From Motiliproteus sp965230735 (GTDB lineage Bacteria; Pseudomonadota; Gammaproteobacteria; Pseudomonadales; Balneatricaceae), in assembly GCF_965230735.1 (NCBI RefSeq), contig NZ_OZ246016.1, positions 2,790,001 to 2,854,000 on the forward strand: a DNA stretch of 64,000 nucleotides, written 5' to 3'. Positions 15,523-25,232 of the stretch are shown here, piece by piece. Under the pieces are notes generated by a model. It ran no database searches, was not told the DNA's origin, and was given only the letters and a program-made list of their open reading frames with translations. Within the stretch, counting starts at the first letter, position 1. Each line of letters opens with the position of its first letter. A program made the translations under genes and the position numbers.

Positions 15523-18500
15523 ATGCCGCAGTTTTTTATCGACAGGCCCAAGTTCGCCTGGGTTATTGCCATTCTTCTACTCATCGCCGGCGGGCTGTCC
15601 TTCACCCAGCTTCCCGTCGCTGCCTACCCGAGTATTGCACCGCCCCAGGTCACCGTCACCGCACGTTATCCGGGCGCCTCGGCCAAGACCATCGAAGATA
15701 CCGTCACCAGCGTGATCGAAGATGAGATGAACGGTATCGAAGGGCTCAAATATATCGCCTCGGAATCAAGCCGCGCCGGTACCGCCACCATCATTCTGAC
15801 CTTTGAAACCGGCACCGACACCAATATCGCGGCGGTCGATGTTCAGAACCGGCTCAAGCGGGTGGAAGCGAGATTACCCTCATCGGTCAATCAACAAGGG
15901 GTAAACATCGACAAGACCCGCCCCGACTTTCTGATGATCATCGCGCTGCACTCACCCAACGGCACCTATAACGCCACCGACCTGGGCGACTATATCGACG
16001 CCAACGTGATCAGTGAGATCCGTCGAATCCCCGGGGTCGGCTCTGCCGATCTGTTCGGTTCCAAGTACGCCATGCGGATCTGGATCGACCCGAAAAAAAT
16101 GACCTCGTTCAGCATCACTCCGGACGAGATCGTCTCTGCCATCCAGAGTCAGAACGCGCAACTGGCTACCGGTGAGCTGGGCGCTCTGCCCTCACCGGCC
16201 AACCAACAGATCAACGCCACCGTGCTGGTGCCATCGCGACTCTCGACCGTGGACGAGTTTGGCCAGATCATCCTGCGCTCCTCCTCCGAGGGGGCCGTGG
16301 TTCGGCTACGCGATGTTGCCCGGATCGAACGGGGCGCCCAAAGTTACGCCACCAACGTTCTGCTGAACGGTCAGCCGGCGGCGGCCTTTTCCACCAAACT
16401 CTCCAATACCGGCAACGCGCTGATCACGGCTCAACTGATCAAGGAGAAGATGGACGAGCTGCAGCAGTTCTTCCCCGAGGATATGCGCTGGATGTCGCCC
16501 TACGACACCTCGTTATTCGTCGATATCTCCATCGCCGAGGTGAAAGAGACCCTGATCATCGCGATCATTCTGGTCACCATCGTGATGTTCGTGTTCCTGC
16601 AAAACTGGCGTACCACCCTGATCCCGTTAATCGTGGTTCCGATCTCACTGATCGGCACAGCGATCGGCATGTACCTGTTCGGCTTCTCGATCAACATGCT
16701 GACCATGTTCGGCATGGTATTGGCGATCGGTATCGTGGTGGATGATGCGATCCTGGTGGTGGAGAACATCGAACGTCTGATGGAAGAAGAAGGCCTTGGC
16801 CCCTACCAGGCAACCAAGAAATCGATGAAGCAGATCAGCGGTGCCATCATCGGCACCACCGCGGTGCTGGTGGCGGTCTTCGTACCGATGGCCTTTATCA
16901 GCGGCTCGGTCGGACAGATCTATAAGCAGTTCTCCCTGACCATCATTATCTCGGTCTGTATCTCGTCGTTCCTGGCGCTGTCGCTAAGTCCGGCGATGGC
17001 CCAGGGCCTGTTGAAAGCCAAGAATCCGAACCCGGGCAAACTGGTGCATGCGCTATCGGCGCCGGGAAGATGGTTTAACCGCGCCTTCGCCCGACTCACC
17101 AACGGTTACATGGTCCTCGTCAAGCTGATGCTCACCGGTGTCGGCGTGGTTGTGACCATGCTGGTTTTCGTCGGTATCGGTGCCTTTGACTATCACAAGT
17201 TCAACAGTCTGCCGAAAGGCTTTGTGCCCTCGGAAGACCAAGGCTTCGTCGTGACCGGTGCCCTGCTGCCGTCGGGCGCCACCCAGGAACGGGCTAAAGA
17301 GCTGGCGGATAAAACCGATGCTTGGCTCAGCAGCCAGCCGGAGATCAAAGATGTCATCACGGTCTTGGGATTCGGCTTTTTGGGATCGGGTCAGAACACC
17401 TATATCAGTTTTGCCAACCTGCACCCCTGGGACGAGCGCACCAAGAAGGGCCAGCGGGATGCCGATCAGATCGTCGCCGATGCGGGCCCGGCCTATCAGC
17501 GCTTTATCGGTGACGGCATCGTGTTCGCGTTCAATATGCCGCCGATTCCCGGCCTGGGTAACGACAACGGCTTCGACTTCAGACTCCAGGACCGATCCGG
17601 TAACAGCGACCCTGATGCGCTGATGCAAGCGGCATTTCAGATCATGGGGATGGCGGCTCAGGGCGATGGCCCCGCCACCATCGCAGGCCTACGTCCAAAC
17701 ACCCTGCCACCGGCCCCGCAGATCCGGATCGATGTCGATCGCATCAAAGCCCGCTCGCTGGATGTCGATATCGCCTCGCTGAATTCCACCCTGCAGATCG
17801 CCATGGGATCGGCCTACGTCAACGACTACATCGAAAACGGCAAGGTCCACCAAGTCTGGGTTCAGGCGGATCAGGATGCCCGCTCCTCGCTCGAAGCGAT
17901 CATGAGCCTGCAGGTACGCAACACCCAGGGTGGACTGGTCGACCTGAAAGAGATCGCCAGTGCGGAGTGGATTCAGGGCCCGGCCAAGCTGAATCGCTAC
18001 AACGGTGTACCGTCGCTGCCGCTTAGCGGCGCCCCTGCCCCGGGTGCCAGTAGTGGTGACGCCATCGCGATGATGGAAGCGTTCGCCGCTCAACTGCCCA
18101 AGGGCTTCGGCTTCGAGTGGTCCGGCCAGTCCCTGGAAGAGAAGATCTCCGGCGGCCAGACCGTCTATGTGTTTGCCCTGTCGATCATCGTGGTGTTCCT
18201 GGTATTGGTGGCCCTGTATGAAAGCTGGGCGGTGCCGCTATCGGTCATGCTGGTGGTTCCGCTGGGTGTACTGGGTTGTGTGCTGGCAGTCGGCATGCGG
18301 GGGCTGACCAACGATGTTTACTTTACCGTGGGCATCATCACCATCATCGGTCTGTCGACCAAAAACGCCATTGTGATCGTCGAGTTTTCCCGTGATCTGC
18401 AACACCACGGTAAAAGTGCCTACGACGCCGTGGTAGAAGCCTGCAAACTGCGTTTCCGGCCAATTCTGATGACCTCCTTTGCCTTCGTGCTCGGGGTAAT

Positions 18501-18699
18501 CCCCTTGGCGGTAGCCACAGGTGCAGGCTCCGCCAGTCGACGCGCCATCGGCACCGGGGTTTTGGGCGGCATGCTCTCAGCCACCGTACTGGCTGTCCTG
18601 TTTGTTCCTGTGTTCTATCTTTTGGTTCGTAAACTGTTCCCGGCCAAGCCCACCAGAGCGGAACTGGAAGCCCAAAAAGCCGCCATGGAGGATCAATAA
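15523..18699 (+). CDS. RND multidrug efflux transporter, HAE1 family (AcrB/MexB-like)
   Basis: 1058 residues with 12 membrane helices and two large periplasmic loops. It opens with FFIDRPKFAWVIAILLLIAG, typical for the family. The proton-relay aspartates are residues 407-408 in IVVDDAILVVENIERL, and the TM10 lysine is in GLSTKNAIVIVEFSRDL. It exports hydrophobic and amphiphilic compounds using the proton gradient; substrates cannot be predicted. It lies 20 bp after the adaptor gene, and its TAA shares one base with the ATG of the channel gene (TAATG). No TetR or MarR-type repressor gene is adjacent. Confidence 0.96.
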   Translation: MPQFFIDRPKFAWVIAILLLIAGGLSFTQLPVAAYPSIAPPQVTVTARYPGASAKTIEDTVTSVIEDEMNGIEGLKYIASESSRAGTATIILTFETGTDTNIAAVDVQNRLKRVEARLPSSVNQQGVNIDKTRPDFLMIIALHSPNGTYNATDLGDYIDANVISEIRRIPGVGSADLFGSKYAMRIWIDPKKMTSFSITPDEIVSAIQSQNAQLATGELGALPSPANQQINATVLVPSRLSTVDEFGQIILRSSSEGAVVRLRDVARIERGAQSYATNVLLNGQPAAAFSTKLSNTGNALITAQLIKEKMDELQQFFPEDMRWMSPYDTSLFVDISIAEVKETLIIAIILVTIVMFVFLQNWRTTLIPLIVVPISLIGTAIGMYLFGFSINMLTMFGMVLAIGIVVDDAILVVENIERLMEEEGLGPYQATKKSMKQISGAIIGTTAVLVAVFVPMAFISGSVGQIYKQFSLTIIISVCISSFLALSLSPAMAQGLLKAKNPNPGKLVHALSAPGRWFNRAFARLTNGYMVLVKLMLTGVGVVVTMLVFVGIGAFDYHKFNSLPKGFVPSEDQGFVVTGALLPSGATQERAKELADKTDAWLSSQPEIKDVITVLGFGFLGSGQNTYISFANLHPWDERTKKGQRDADQIVADAGPAYQRFIGDGIVFAFNMPPIPGLGNDNGFDFRLQDRSGNSDPDALMQAAFQIMGMAAQGDGPATIAGLRPNTLPPAPQIRIDVDRIKARSLDVDIASLNSTLQIAMGSAYVNDYIENGKVHQVWVQADQDARSSLEAIMSLQVRNTQGGLVDLKEIASAEWIQGPAKLNRYNGVPSLPLSGAPAPGASSGDAIAMMEAFAAQLPKGFGFEWSGQSLEEKISGGQTVYVFALSIIVVFLVLVALYESWAVPLSVMLVVPLGVLGCVLAVGMRGLTNDVYFTVGIITIIGLSTKNAIVIVEFSRDLQHHGKSAYDAVVEACKLRFRPILMTSFAFVLGVIPLAVATGAGSASRRAIGTGVLGGMLSATVLAVLFVPVFYLLVRKLFPAKPTRAELEAQKAAMEDQ

Positions 18700-20144
18700 T
18701 GCACCCGCTCTCCAAAATCAGCGTCGCGCTGCTGCTGGCCGGCAGCCTGTCAGCCTGTACCAATCTGGCACCGCAGTTCGAGTATCCCGAACCTCCGATC
18801 GCCAACAGCATCTCCGGTGTAACCGAGAGCGTGGCACAGCCTCAGATCGAACTGGCGGCCTGGCGAGAATTTTTCCCCAGCCCGACCGTTAAACAACTGA
18901 TCGAACTGGCGCTGGAAAATAATCGTGATCTGCGGATCGCAGCCGCAAACGTGGCCGAGGCCCAGGGGCTGTATCAGATTCAGCAGCGAGAGTACCTGCC
19001 CGATATCGGCCTCAACGGCGCCGGGACCACCACCCGGAACTCAACCAACCTGACCGGCGATGACAATATCAGCCGCAGCTACAGCGCCAACGTCGGTCTG
19101 GTCTCTTATGAGATCGACTTCTGGGGTCGAATCCGCAACCTCAACGATGCCGCGCTGGCAAGCTACTTCGGCACCCTGGAAGCCCAGCGCTCGAGCCAGC
19201 TGAGCATCATCTCCGAAACTGCCAATGCCTACTACAACTGGCTGGCGGCGACGGAAAACCTGCGTCTTGCCGACGAAACGCTGGAAAGCCGTAAGAAGTC
19301 GATGGAGCTGATCAAACTACGGGAAACCGTCGGCATCGCCTCTTCGCTGGATATCGCCCAGGCCCAGGTTGCCTTGGTCACCGTTGAGGCCCAGAGAGCT
19401 CAGAATCAGCGCACCCTGTCGAATTTCAAGGCGGCTCTGGAGCTGCTGGTCGGCACCCCGATTGAGCAGTTGCTGGCAAATCAGAAAAACGGTCACAAGC
19501 CCGATTTCAAACTCCAGATTCCGGACAATCTCGACTCCAGCATCCTGCTCAGCCGACCGGACATCATCCGTTCAGAAGAAGCCCTGCGTGCGGCCAATGC
19601 CAATATCGGCGCCGCGCGGGCAGCGTTCTTCCCGCGGGTCAGCCTGGTGGGCAGTACCGGGCTGGCCAGTAGCGATCTGAGCGATCTGTTCGGCTCCGGC
19701 TCCAGCACCTGGACCTTCACACCCTCGATCGCCCTGCCCCTGTTCGGCAACAGCAATCAGGCCAATCTCGATGTAGCGAAAGCGCGCCAGCAACGCTCGG
19801 TGGCCGAATACGAAAAAGCGATCCAGACCGCCTTTTCCGAGGTCTATACCAACGCCCAGGCACGCATCTCCAGGCGCGCCGAGATCGAAGCCAATACCCG
19901 CCTGGTGGCAGCGCAGCAAGACCGGCTGAAGCTGGCCGAAGCCCGCTACCGGGCCGGCCTGGATAGCTACACCGAAGTCTTGGACTCTCAGCAGAACCTT
20001 TTCTCCGCCGAGCAGGCGCTGCTGGAATCGGAGCGTGGTGAAGTTGAAGCGGTAATCCAGCTCTATAAAGCGCTGGGTGGTGGTGACAGCACCAGTAAGA
20101 GTTTCCGCGAACTTCACAGCCAAACGGAGCAGAATCAGGGCTAG
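18699..20144 (+). CDS. Outer-membrane efflux lipoprotein (OprM/NodT family)
   Basis: 481 residues. A lipoprotein signal ends in LSAC (Cys20), and two TolC-like repeats follow (about 60-260 and 270-470), with PREALKxxR-like segments such as SRPDIIRSEEALRAANANIG and AARAAFFPRVSLVGSTGL. It forms the trimeric outer-membrane exit duct of the tripartite pump. The start overlaps the transporter stop by one base, so the pair is translationally coupled. A bidirectional terminator follows. Confidence 0.94.
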   Translation: MHPLSKISVALLLAGSLSACTNLAPQFEYPEPPIANSISGVTESVAQPQIELAAWREFFPSPTVKQLIELALENNRDLRIAAANVAEAQGLYQIQQREYLPDIGLNGAGTTTRNSTNLTGDDNISRSYSANVGLVSYEIDFWGRIRNLNDAALASYFGTLEAQRSSQLSIISETANAYYNWLAATENLRLADETLESRKKSMELIKLRETVGIASSLDIAQAQVALVTVEAQRAQNQRTLSNFKAALELLVGTPIEQLLANQKNGHKPDFKLQIPDNLDSSILLSRPDIIRSEEALRAANANIGAARAAFFPRVSLVGSTGLASSDLSDLFGSGSSTWTFTPSIALPLFGNSNQANLDVAKARQQRSVAEYEKAIQTAFSEVYTNAQARISRRAEIEANTRLVAAQQDRLKLAEARYRAGLDSYTEVLDSQQNLFSAEQALLESERGEVEAVIQLYKALGGGDSTSKSFRELHSQTEQNQG

Positions 20145-20212
20145 GACCGGCATGTGGGGACCGCGGAACCCGCATCTTCACACACTGTTGAATCCGGCCT
20201 ATCCGTCCATAA

Positions 20213-20241
20213 AAAAAGGGCCCTCGATGAGTGCCCTTTTT
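20213..20241. terminator. Bidirectional terminator between the efflux operon and sucD
   Basis: AAAAAGGGC, 11 nt, GCCCTTTTT. T-runs follow in both directions, serving the convergent efflux operon (plus) and sucCD (minus). Confidence 0.8.
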
Positions 20242-20281
20242 CGTTAACCACCAAGGTTAATCGTCCATTCGGAAGCCTGGC

Positions 20282-21154
20282 TTACCAGCCGGTCACTTCC
20301 TTCAGTGCGTCACCGATCTGAGCCAGTGAACGTACGGTCTTAACACCGGCGTCTTCCAGGGCGGCAAACTTCTCGTCTGCAGTACCCTTACCACCGGAGA
20401 TGATCGCACCGGCGTGACCCATGCGCTTACCAGCCGGGGCGGTAACACCCGCGATGTAGGACACAACCGGCTTGGAAACGTTAGCCTTGATGTAGGCAGC
20501 CGCTTCTTCTTCGGCGGTACCACCGATCTCACCGATCATCACGATCGCTTCGGTAGCCGGATCGTTTTCGAACAGCTCCAGAACGTCGATGAAGTTGGAA
20601 CCCGGGATCGGGTCACCACCGATACCGACACAGGTAGACTGACCGAAGCCGGCATCAGTGGTCTGCTTAACCGCTTCGTAAGTCAGGGTACCGGAACGGG
20701 ATACGATACCCACCTTGCCCGGCAGATGGATGTGACCCGGCATGATGCCGATCTTACATTCACCCGGAGTGATCACACCCGGACAGTTCGGACCGATCAG
20801 GGTAACACCCAGCTCGTCGCACTTAACTTTACACTCAAGCATATCCAGCGTCGGGATACCTTCGGTGATCGCAACGATCAGCTTGATGCCGCCATTCGCT
20901 GCTTCCAGGATGGAATCCTTACAGAATGCAGCCGGTACGTAGATGACGGAGGCGTCAGCACCGGTCGCTTCAACCGCTTCAGCAACGGTGTTGAAAACCG
21001 GCAGACCCAGGTGAGTCTGACCGCCCTTACCCGGCGTTACACCACCAACCATGTTGGTGCCGTAGGCGATCGCCTGCTCGGAGTGGAAAGTGCCCTGACC
21101 ACCAGTGAAACCTTGACAGATTACCTTGGTGTCTTTGTTGATTAGAACGCTCAC
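20282..21154 (-). CDS. sucD: Succinyl-CoA synthetase alpha subunit
   Basis: 290 residues, the usual length. The CoA-binding domain holds GFTGGQGTFHSEQAIAYGT and the ligase domain holds the phosphohistidine loop in SYIAGVTAPAGKRMGHAGAI. With SucC it converts succinyl-CoA to succinate with substrate-level phosphorylation. The start is GTG, directly abutting the sucC stop, with GGAGG upstream inside sucC. Last gene of the suc operon. Confidence 0.97.
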   Translation of the reverse strand: MSVLINKDTKVICQGFTGGQGTFHSEQAIAYGTNMVGGVTPGKGGQTHLGLPVFNTVAEAVEATGADASVIYVPAAFCKDSILEAANGGIKLIVAITEGIPTLDMLECKVKCDELGVTLIGPNCPGVITPGECKIGIMPGHIHLPGKVGIVSRSGTLTYEAVKQTTDAGFGQSTCVGIGGDPIPGSNFIDVLELFENDPATEAIVMIGEIGGTAEEEAAAYIKANVSKPVVSYIAGVTAPAGKRMGHAGAIISGGKGTADEKFAALEDAGVKTVRSLAQIGDALKEVTGW

Positions 21155-22321
21155 TTATTTACCCTCCGCTGCTTTAACCGCTTGCTGAGCCGCGTCAGTC
21201 AGGCTGGTAGCGGCGATGATGTCCAGACCGGACTCAGACAGAACCTGAGAACCCAGCTCGGCGTTGTTACCTTCCAGGCGAACAACCACAGGCACTTCAA
21301 CACCGACTTCTTTAACCGCAGCGATAATACCTTCAGCGATCAGGTCACAACGGACGATACCACCGAAGATGTTAACCAGAACCGCTTTCACCTTGTCGTC
21401 AGACAGGATGATCTTGAAGGCTTCGGCAACACGCTCTTTGGTTGCACCACCGCCTACGTCGAGGAAGTTGGCCGGGAAGCCACCGTGCAGCGCAACGATG
21501 TCCATGGTGCCCATGGCCAGGCCTGCACCGTTAACCATGCAACCGATGGTGCCGTCCAGCGCAACGTAGTTCAGCTCCCACTTGGCCGCATTGGCTTCAC
21601 GCTCATCGTCCTGTGACGGATCGTGCATCTCTTGCAGATCCTTGTGACGGTAAACGGCGTTGGAGTCGATAACGACTTTGGCGTCCAGGCAGTGCAGGTT
21701 GCCGGCGTCGGTGATAACCAGCGGGTTGATCTCCAGCAGCGCCAGGTCCTTCTCAGCGAACATGGTCGCCAGACCCATGAAGATCTGTACGAACTGTTTG
21801 ACCTGTACACCTTCCAGACCCAGTTTGAATGCCAGGTCACGGCCCTGGTAGGGCTGCGGGCCGGCCAGCGGATCGATGGTGGCCTTCAGGATCTTTTCCG
21901 GAGTCTCTTCAGCAACCTTCTCGATCTCAACACCACCTTCGGTGGAGGCCATGAAGACGATGCGGCGGGAAGAACGGTCAACAACGGCACCCAGGTACAG
22001 TTCCTGAGCGATGTCGGTGCAGGTTTCAACCAGAATTTTGGAAACCGGCTGACCATTGGCGTCTGTTTGGTAGGTTACCAGGTTTTCACCCAGCCACTTT
22101 TCGGCAAAAGCTTTGGCTTCGTCGGGGCTGTCAACCAGCTTAACGCCACCCGCTTTACCACGGCCACCGGCGTGGACCTGGGCTTTAACGACCCACTTGT
22201 CACCGCCAATACGCTTACAAGCCTCGGCGGCATCCTTAGGGGTCTCAACGGCCTCACCCTGGGATACCGGCAGACCGTACTGGGCAAACAGTTGTTTTCC
22301 CTGATACTCGTGAAGATTCAT
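21155..22321 (-). CDS. sucC: Succinyl-CoA synthetase beta subunit
   Basis: 388 residues starting MNLHEYQGKQLFAQYGLPVS, matching the family. It has an ATP-grasp fold (VVKAQVHAGGRGKAGGVKLV) and the C-terminal GGATKERVAEAFKIILSD and VNIFGGIVRCD motifs at the subunit interface. It binds nucleotide and succinate. It is separated from lpd by 133 bp holding two hairpins, an unusually long spacer inside this otherwise tight operon. Confidence 0.97.
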   Translation of the reverse strand: MNLHEYQGKQLFAQYGLPVSQGEAVETPKDAAEACKRIGGDKWVVKAQVHAGGRGKAGGVKLVDSPDEAKAFAEKWLGENLVTYQTDANGQPVSKILVETCTDIAQELYLGAVVDRSSRRIVFMASTEGGVEIEKVAEETPEKILKATIDPLAGPQPYQGRDLAFKLGLEGVQVKQFVQIFMGLATMFAEKDLALLEINPLVITDAGNLHCLDAKVVIDSNAVYRHKDLQEMHDPSQDDEREANAAKWELNYVALDGTIGCMVNGAGLAMGTMDIVALHGGFPANFLDVGGGATKERVAEAFKIILSDDKVKAVLVNIFGGIVRCDLIAEGIIAAVKEVGVEVPVVVRLEGNNAELGSQVLSESGLDIIAATSLTDAAQQAVKAAEGK

Positions 22322-22419
22322 GTCTCGATCCGTTATTTACGTTCTCATAGGCGCCTCCCGATTTGAACTCGGGCTGCGCTAATTCACCGCCCTGCCAACA
22401 GGCCAGAGCGGTCCATGGT

Positions 22420-22441
22420 CCGGCAGACCGAAGTCCGCCGG
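22420..22441 (-). other. Intercistronic hairpin with UUCG loop between lpd and sucC
   Basis: On the minus strand CCGGCGGAC-UUCG-GUCUGCCGG forms a 9-bp stem (one G-U) capped by a stable UUCG tetraloop. A smaller CCCGA/TCGGG hairpin lies about 60 bp further on. With no T-run after it on this strand, an RNA-stabilising or processing role for differential expression of lpd and sucCD is plausible. On the plus strand it is followed by CTGTTTTTATT. Confidence 0.45.
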
Positions 22442-22454
22442 GGGGCTGTTTTTA

Positions 22455-23894
22455 TTATTTACGCTTTTTGCGATTTGCCACGTGGATGGCGTGGTTGTCA
22501 CACGCCAGGGCCGCCTCATGAATCGCTTCAGAGACTGTCGGGTGGGCAAATACGGTCAGCTGCAGGTCTTCGGCGCTGGAGCCGAATTCCATGGCGATAA
22601 CCGCTTGCGCGATCAGTTCGCCGGCTTGACCACCGACAATATGGCAGCCCAGGATCCGATCGGTCTCTTCGTCAGCGATCAGCTTAACGAAACCGTCAGT
22701 GTCCTGAGAGGCCATCGCACGACCGGAGGCCGCGAACGGGAACTTACCAACCTTAACCTTGACGCCTTCGGCTTTGAGCTGCTGCTCGGTCTTGCCGACC
22801 CAGGCCAGTTCAGGATGGGTGTAGATGATGCCCGGGATGCAGTCGTAGTTCATCTGGGCCTTATGGCCGTGGATGATGTCGGCCACCATGATGCCTTCTT
22901 CAGAGGCTTTGTGCGCCAGCATCGGGCCACGCACCACGTCACCGATGGCGAAAACGCCCGGGACAGAAGTACGGCACTGGCCATCAACGGAGATGAAGCC
23001 ACGCTCGTCCAGCTCAACGCCGCTATCGGCGCCCAGCAGGCCTTCGGTGTACGGACGACGACCAACCGCAACGATCAGCTTGTCGACCACGATCTCCTGC
23101 TCACCTTTGGCATCGGTGAACTTGACCACAACTTCTTTGCCTTTGACTTCGGTGCCGGTAACACGCGCATTCAGGCGGATATCCAGGCCCTGCTTCTTGA
23201 AGGTCTTCTGAGCCTCTTTGGCCAGGTCCTTATCGCAGAACGGCAGGAAGTCTTCCATCGCTTCGAGTACGGTGACTTCGGTACCCAGACGGTTCCAGAC
23301 AGAACCCATCTCCAGGCCGATAACACCGGCGCCGATCACACCCAGACGCTTCGGGGTCTCGGTGATGTTCAGGGCACCTTCGTTGTCCAGAATCAGGTCA
23401 TCGGTCAGCGGAGCCGGCGGAATGTTAACCGGTACGGAACCTGCTGCGATGATGATATTTTCTGCATCAACCACTTCGGTGCTGGCGTCGTGCTTGGTGA
23501 CTTCTACTTTCTTGCCGCCCAGGACCTTACCGGTACCCTGCAGCAGGGTTACACCGTTAGCCTTGAACAGGCCGGCTACACCCATGGTCAGGTTCTTAAC
23601 GATCTGGTCCTTGCGACCGACCATGGCGGCAACGTCAATGTCTACCTTGCCGGTGCTGATGCCGTGGACTTTGAACTCTTCGTGAGCCATGTGGTACTTG
23701 TGGGTACTGTCCAACAGCGCTTTGGACGGAATACAGCCCACATTCAGACAGGTACCACCCAGTACCGCAGTGCCCTTGTCATCGACCCACTTCTCGACAC
23801 AGGCGGTCTTAAGACCCAGCTGCGCGGCACGGATCGCTGCAACATAGCCACCGGGGCCCGCACCGATCACTACAACATCAAACTTTTGTGACAT
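22455..23894 (-). CDS. lpd: Dihydrolipoyl dehydrogenase (E3)
   Basis: 479 residues. The FAD-binding motif VVVIGAGPGGYVAAIRAAQL, the redox-active disulfide GGTCLNVGCIPSKALL, the NAD-binding GVIGAGVIGLEMGSVW and the C-terminal catalytic HAHPTVSE-type motif (here VFAHPTVSEAIHEA) are all present. It reoxidises the lipoyl group of SucB in the 2-oxoglutarate dehydrogenase complex and may serve other lipoyl complexes. It lies between sucB and sucC, as in Pseudomonas. AGGAAAATCGGAC precedes the ATG. Confidence 0.97.
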   Translation of the reverse strand: MSQKFDVVVIGAGPGGYVAAIRAAQLGLKTACVEKWVDDKGTAVLGGTCLNVGCIPSKALLDSTHKYHMAHEEFKVHGISTGKVDIDVAAMVGRKDQIVKNLTMGVAGLFKANGVTLLQGTGKVLGGKKVEVTKHDASTEVVDAENIIIAAGSVPVNIPPAPLTDDLILDNEGALNITETPKRLGVIGAGVIGLEMGSVWNRLGTEVTVLEAMEDFLPFCDKDLAKEAQKTFKKQGLDIRLNARVTGTEVKGKEVVVKFTDAKGEQEIVVDKLIVAVGRRPYTEGLLGADSGVELDERGFISVDGQCRTSVPGVFAIGDVVRGPMLAHKASEEGIMVADIIHGHKAQMNYDCIPGIIYTHPELAWVGKTEQQLKAEGVKVKVGKFPFAASGRAMASQDTDGFVKLIADEETDRILGCHIVGGQAGELIAQAVIAMEFGSSAEDLQLTVFAHPTVSEAIHEAALACDNHAIHVANRKKRK

Positions 23895-23987
23895 GTCCGA
23901 TTTTCCTATCAGTTAACCTTTTGGGTTGTCTCTTGGAGGCAGCGGAAGCTGGTAGGCGAACCGCTGCACGGGAGCGAGTATTTCTAG

Positions 23988-25196
23988 TTATACGTCCAGC
24001 AGCATACGTGCCGGATCTTCAAGCAGGTCCTTGATGGTGACAAGGAACTGTACTGCATCTTTGCCGTCGATCATGCGGTGATCGTACGACAGGGCCAGAT
24101 ACATCATCGGCAACACAACCACTTCACCGTTGACCGCCATCGGGCGCTCCTGGATCTTGTGCATGCCGAGAATCGCAGTCTGCGGCGGGTTCAGGATCGG
24201 CGTCGACATCAGCGAGCCGAATACACCACCGTTGGTGATGGTGAAGGTGCCGCCCTGCATATCGTCGATACCCAGTTTGCCTTCACGGCCACGCTGGCCG
24301 AAATCGGCAATGGCGGATTCTACACCCGCCAGGCTCATGCCGTCGGTATCACGCAGTACCGGTACCATCAGGCCACGCTCGGTAGAAACCGCAACACCGA
24401 TATCCTGGTAACCGTGGTAAACGATATCGTTACCATCGATGGAGGCGTTAACCGCCGGGAAACGCTTCAGCGCTTCGGTGGCTGCCTTGACGAAGAACGA
24501 CATAAAGCCCAGTCGAGTGCCGTTGTGGGTCTTCTCGAACAGGTCTTTGTACTGCTTACGCAGCTCCATCACCGGCTTCATGTTGACTTCGTTGTAGGTG
24601 GTCAACATCGCCGCGTTCTGCTGGGCTTCAACCAGACGCTTGGCGATGGTGGCACGCAGACGGGTCATCGGTACGCGCTTTTCAACACGCTCACCCGCAG
24701 CCGGAACCTCAACCGCCGGCGCGGCAGCCGGAGCAGGTGCAGCAGCCGGCGCGGCAGCCGGCTTGTTCTTCAGGTAGTTCAGAACATCCTCTTTGGTGAC
24801 CCGACCACCTTTACCGGTGCCGGGCACCTGTGAGGCATCCAGGTTGTTTTCATCCAGCAGTTTGCGGGCTGCCGGACCGGCGGCGGCATCAGCATCACCT
24901 TCGGCAGCAGCTTCAGCCGGTGCAGCTTCGGCAGCAGCCGGTGCTGCAGCGGCAACGTCGCCAGCAGCAAAGATCGCGATGACTTCGTCGCTCAGCACGG
25001 TATCGCCTTCGCCTTTGATGATTTCGGCGATGCTTCCGTCTGCCGGGGCAACGACTTCCAGAACTACCTTATCGGTTTCGATATCGACAATCAGCTCGTC
25101 CCGGGATACGGCTTCACCGGGCTGCTTGTGCCAAGTTGCAACAGTACCATCTGCAACAGACTCAGGAAAAGTAGGGGCTTTGATTTCGATAGACAT
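23988..25196 (-). CDS. sucB: Dihydrolipoyllysine succinyltransferase (E2 of 2-oxoglutarate dehydrogenase)
   Basis: 402 residues. One N-terminal lipoyl domain (lysine in VDIETDKVVLEVVAP), an Ala/Pro/Glu-rich linker, a peripheral subunit-binding domain (LDENNLDASQVPGTGKGGRV), a second Ala/Pro linker and the C-terminal acyltransferase domain with the catalytic SYDHRMIDGKDAV. It transfers succinyl groups to CoA and forms the 24-mer core. AAGGAAG precedes the ATG. Confidence 0.97.
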   Translation of the reverse strand: MSIEIKAPTFPESVADGTVATWHKQPGEAVSRDELIVDIETDKVVLEVVAPADGSIAEIIKGEGDTVLSDEVIAIFAAGDVAAAAPAAAEAAPAEAAAEGDADAAAGPAARKLLDENNLDASQVPGTGKGGRVTKEDVLNYLKNKPAAAPAAAPAPAAAPAVEVPAAGERVEKRVPMTRLRATIAKRLVEAQQNAAMLTTYNEVNMKPVMELRKQYKDLFEKTHNGTRLGFMSFFVKAATEALKRFPAVNASIDGNDIVYHGYQDIGVAVSTERGLMVPVLRDTDGMSLAGVESAIADFGQRGREGKLGIDDMQGGTFTITNGGVFGSLMSTPILNPPQTAILGMHKIQERPMAVNGEVVVLPMMYLALSYDHRMIDGKDAVQFLVTIKDLLEDPARMLLDV

Positions 25197-25232
25197 GTCA
25201 CTTCCTTTATTTAGTAGTGGCGGGCAGGCGGC

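Noticed and set aside
22356..22380. CCCGAGTTCAAATCGGG on the minus strand looking like a tRNA T-arm
   Set aside because: The stem pairs as CCCGA/TCGGG around GTTCAAA, which is out of register for a T-loop, and no acceptor, D or anticodon arm is found.
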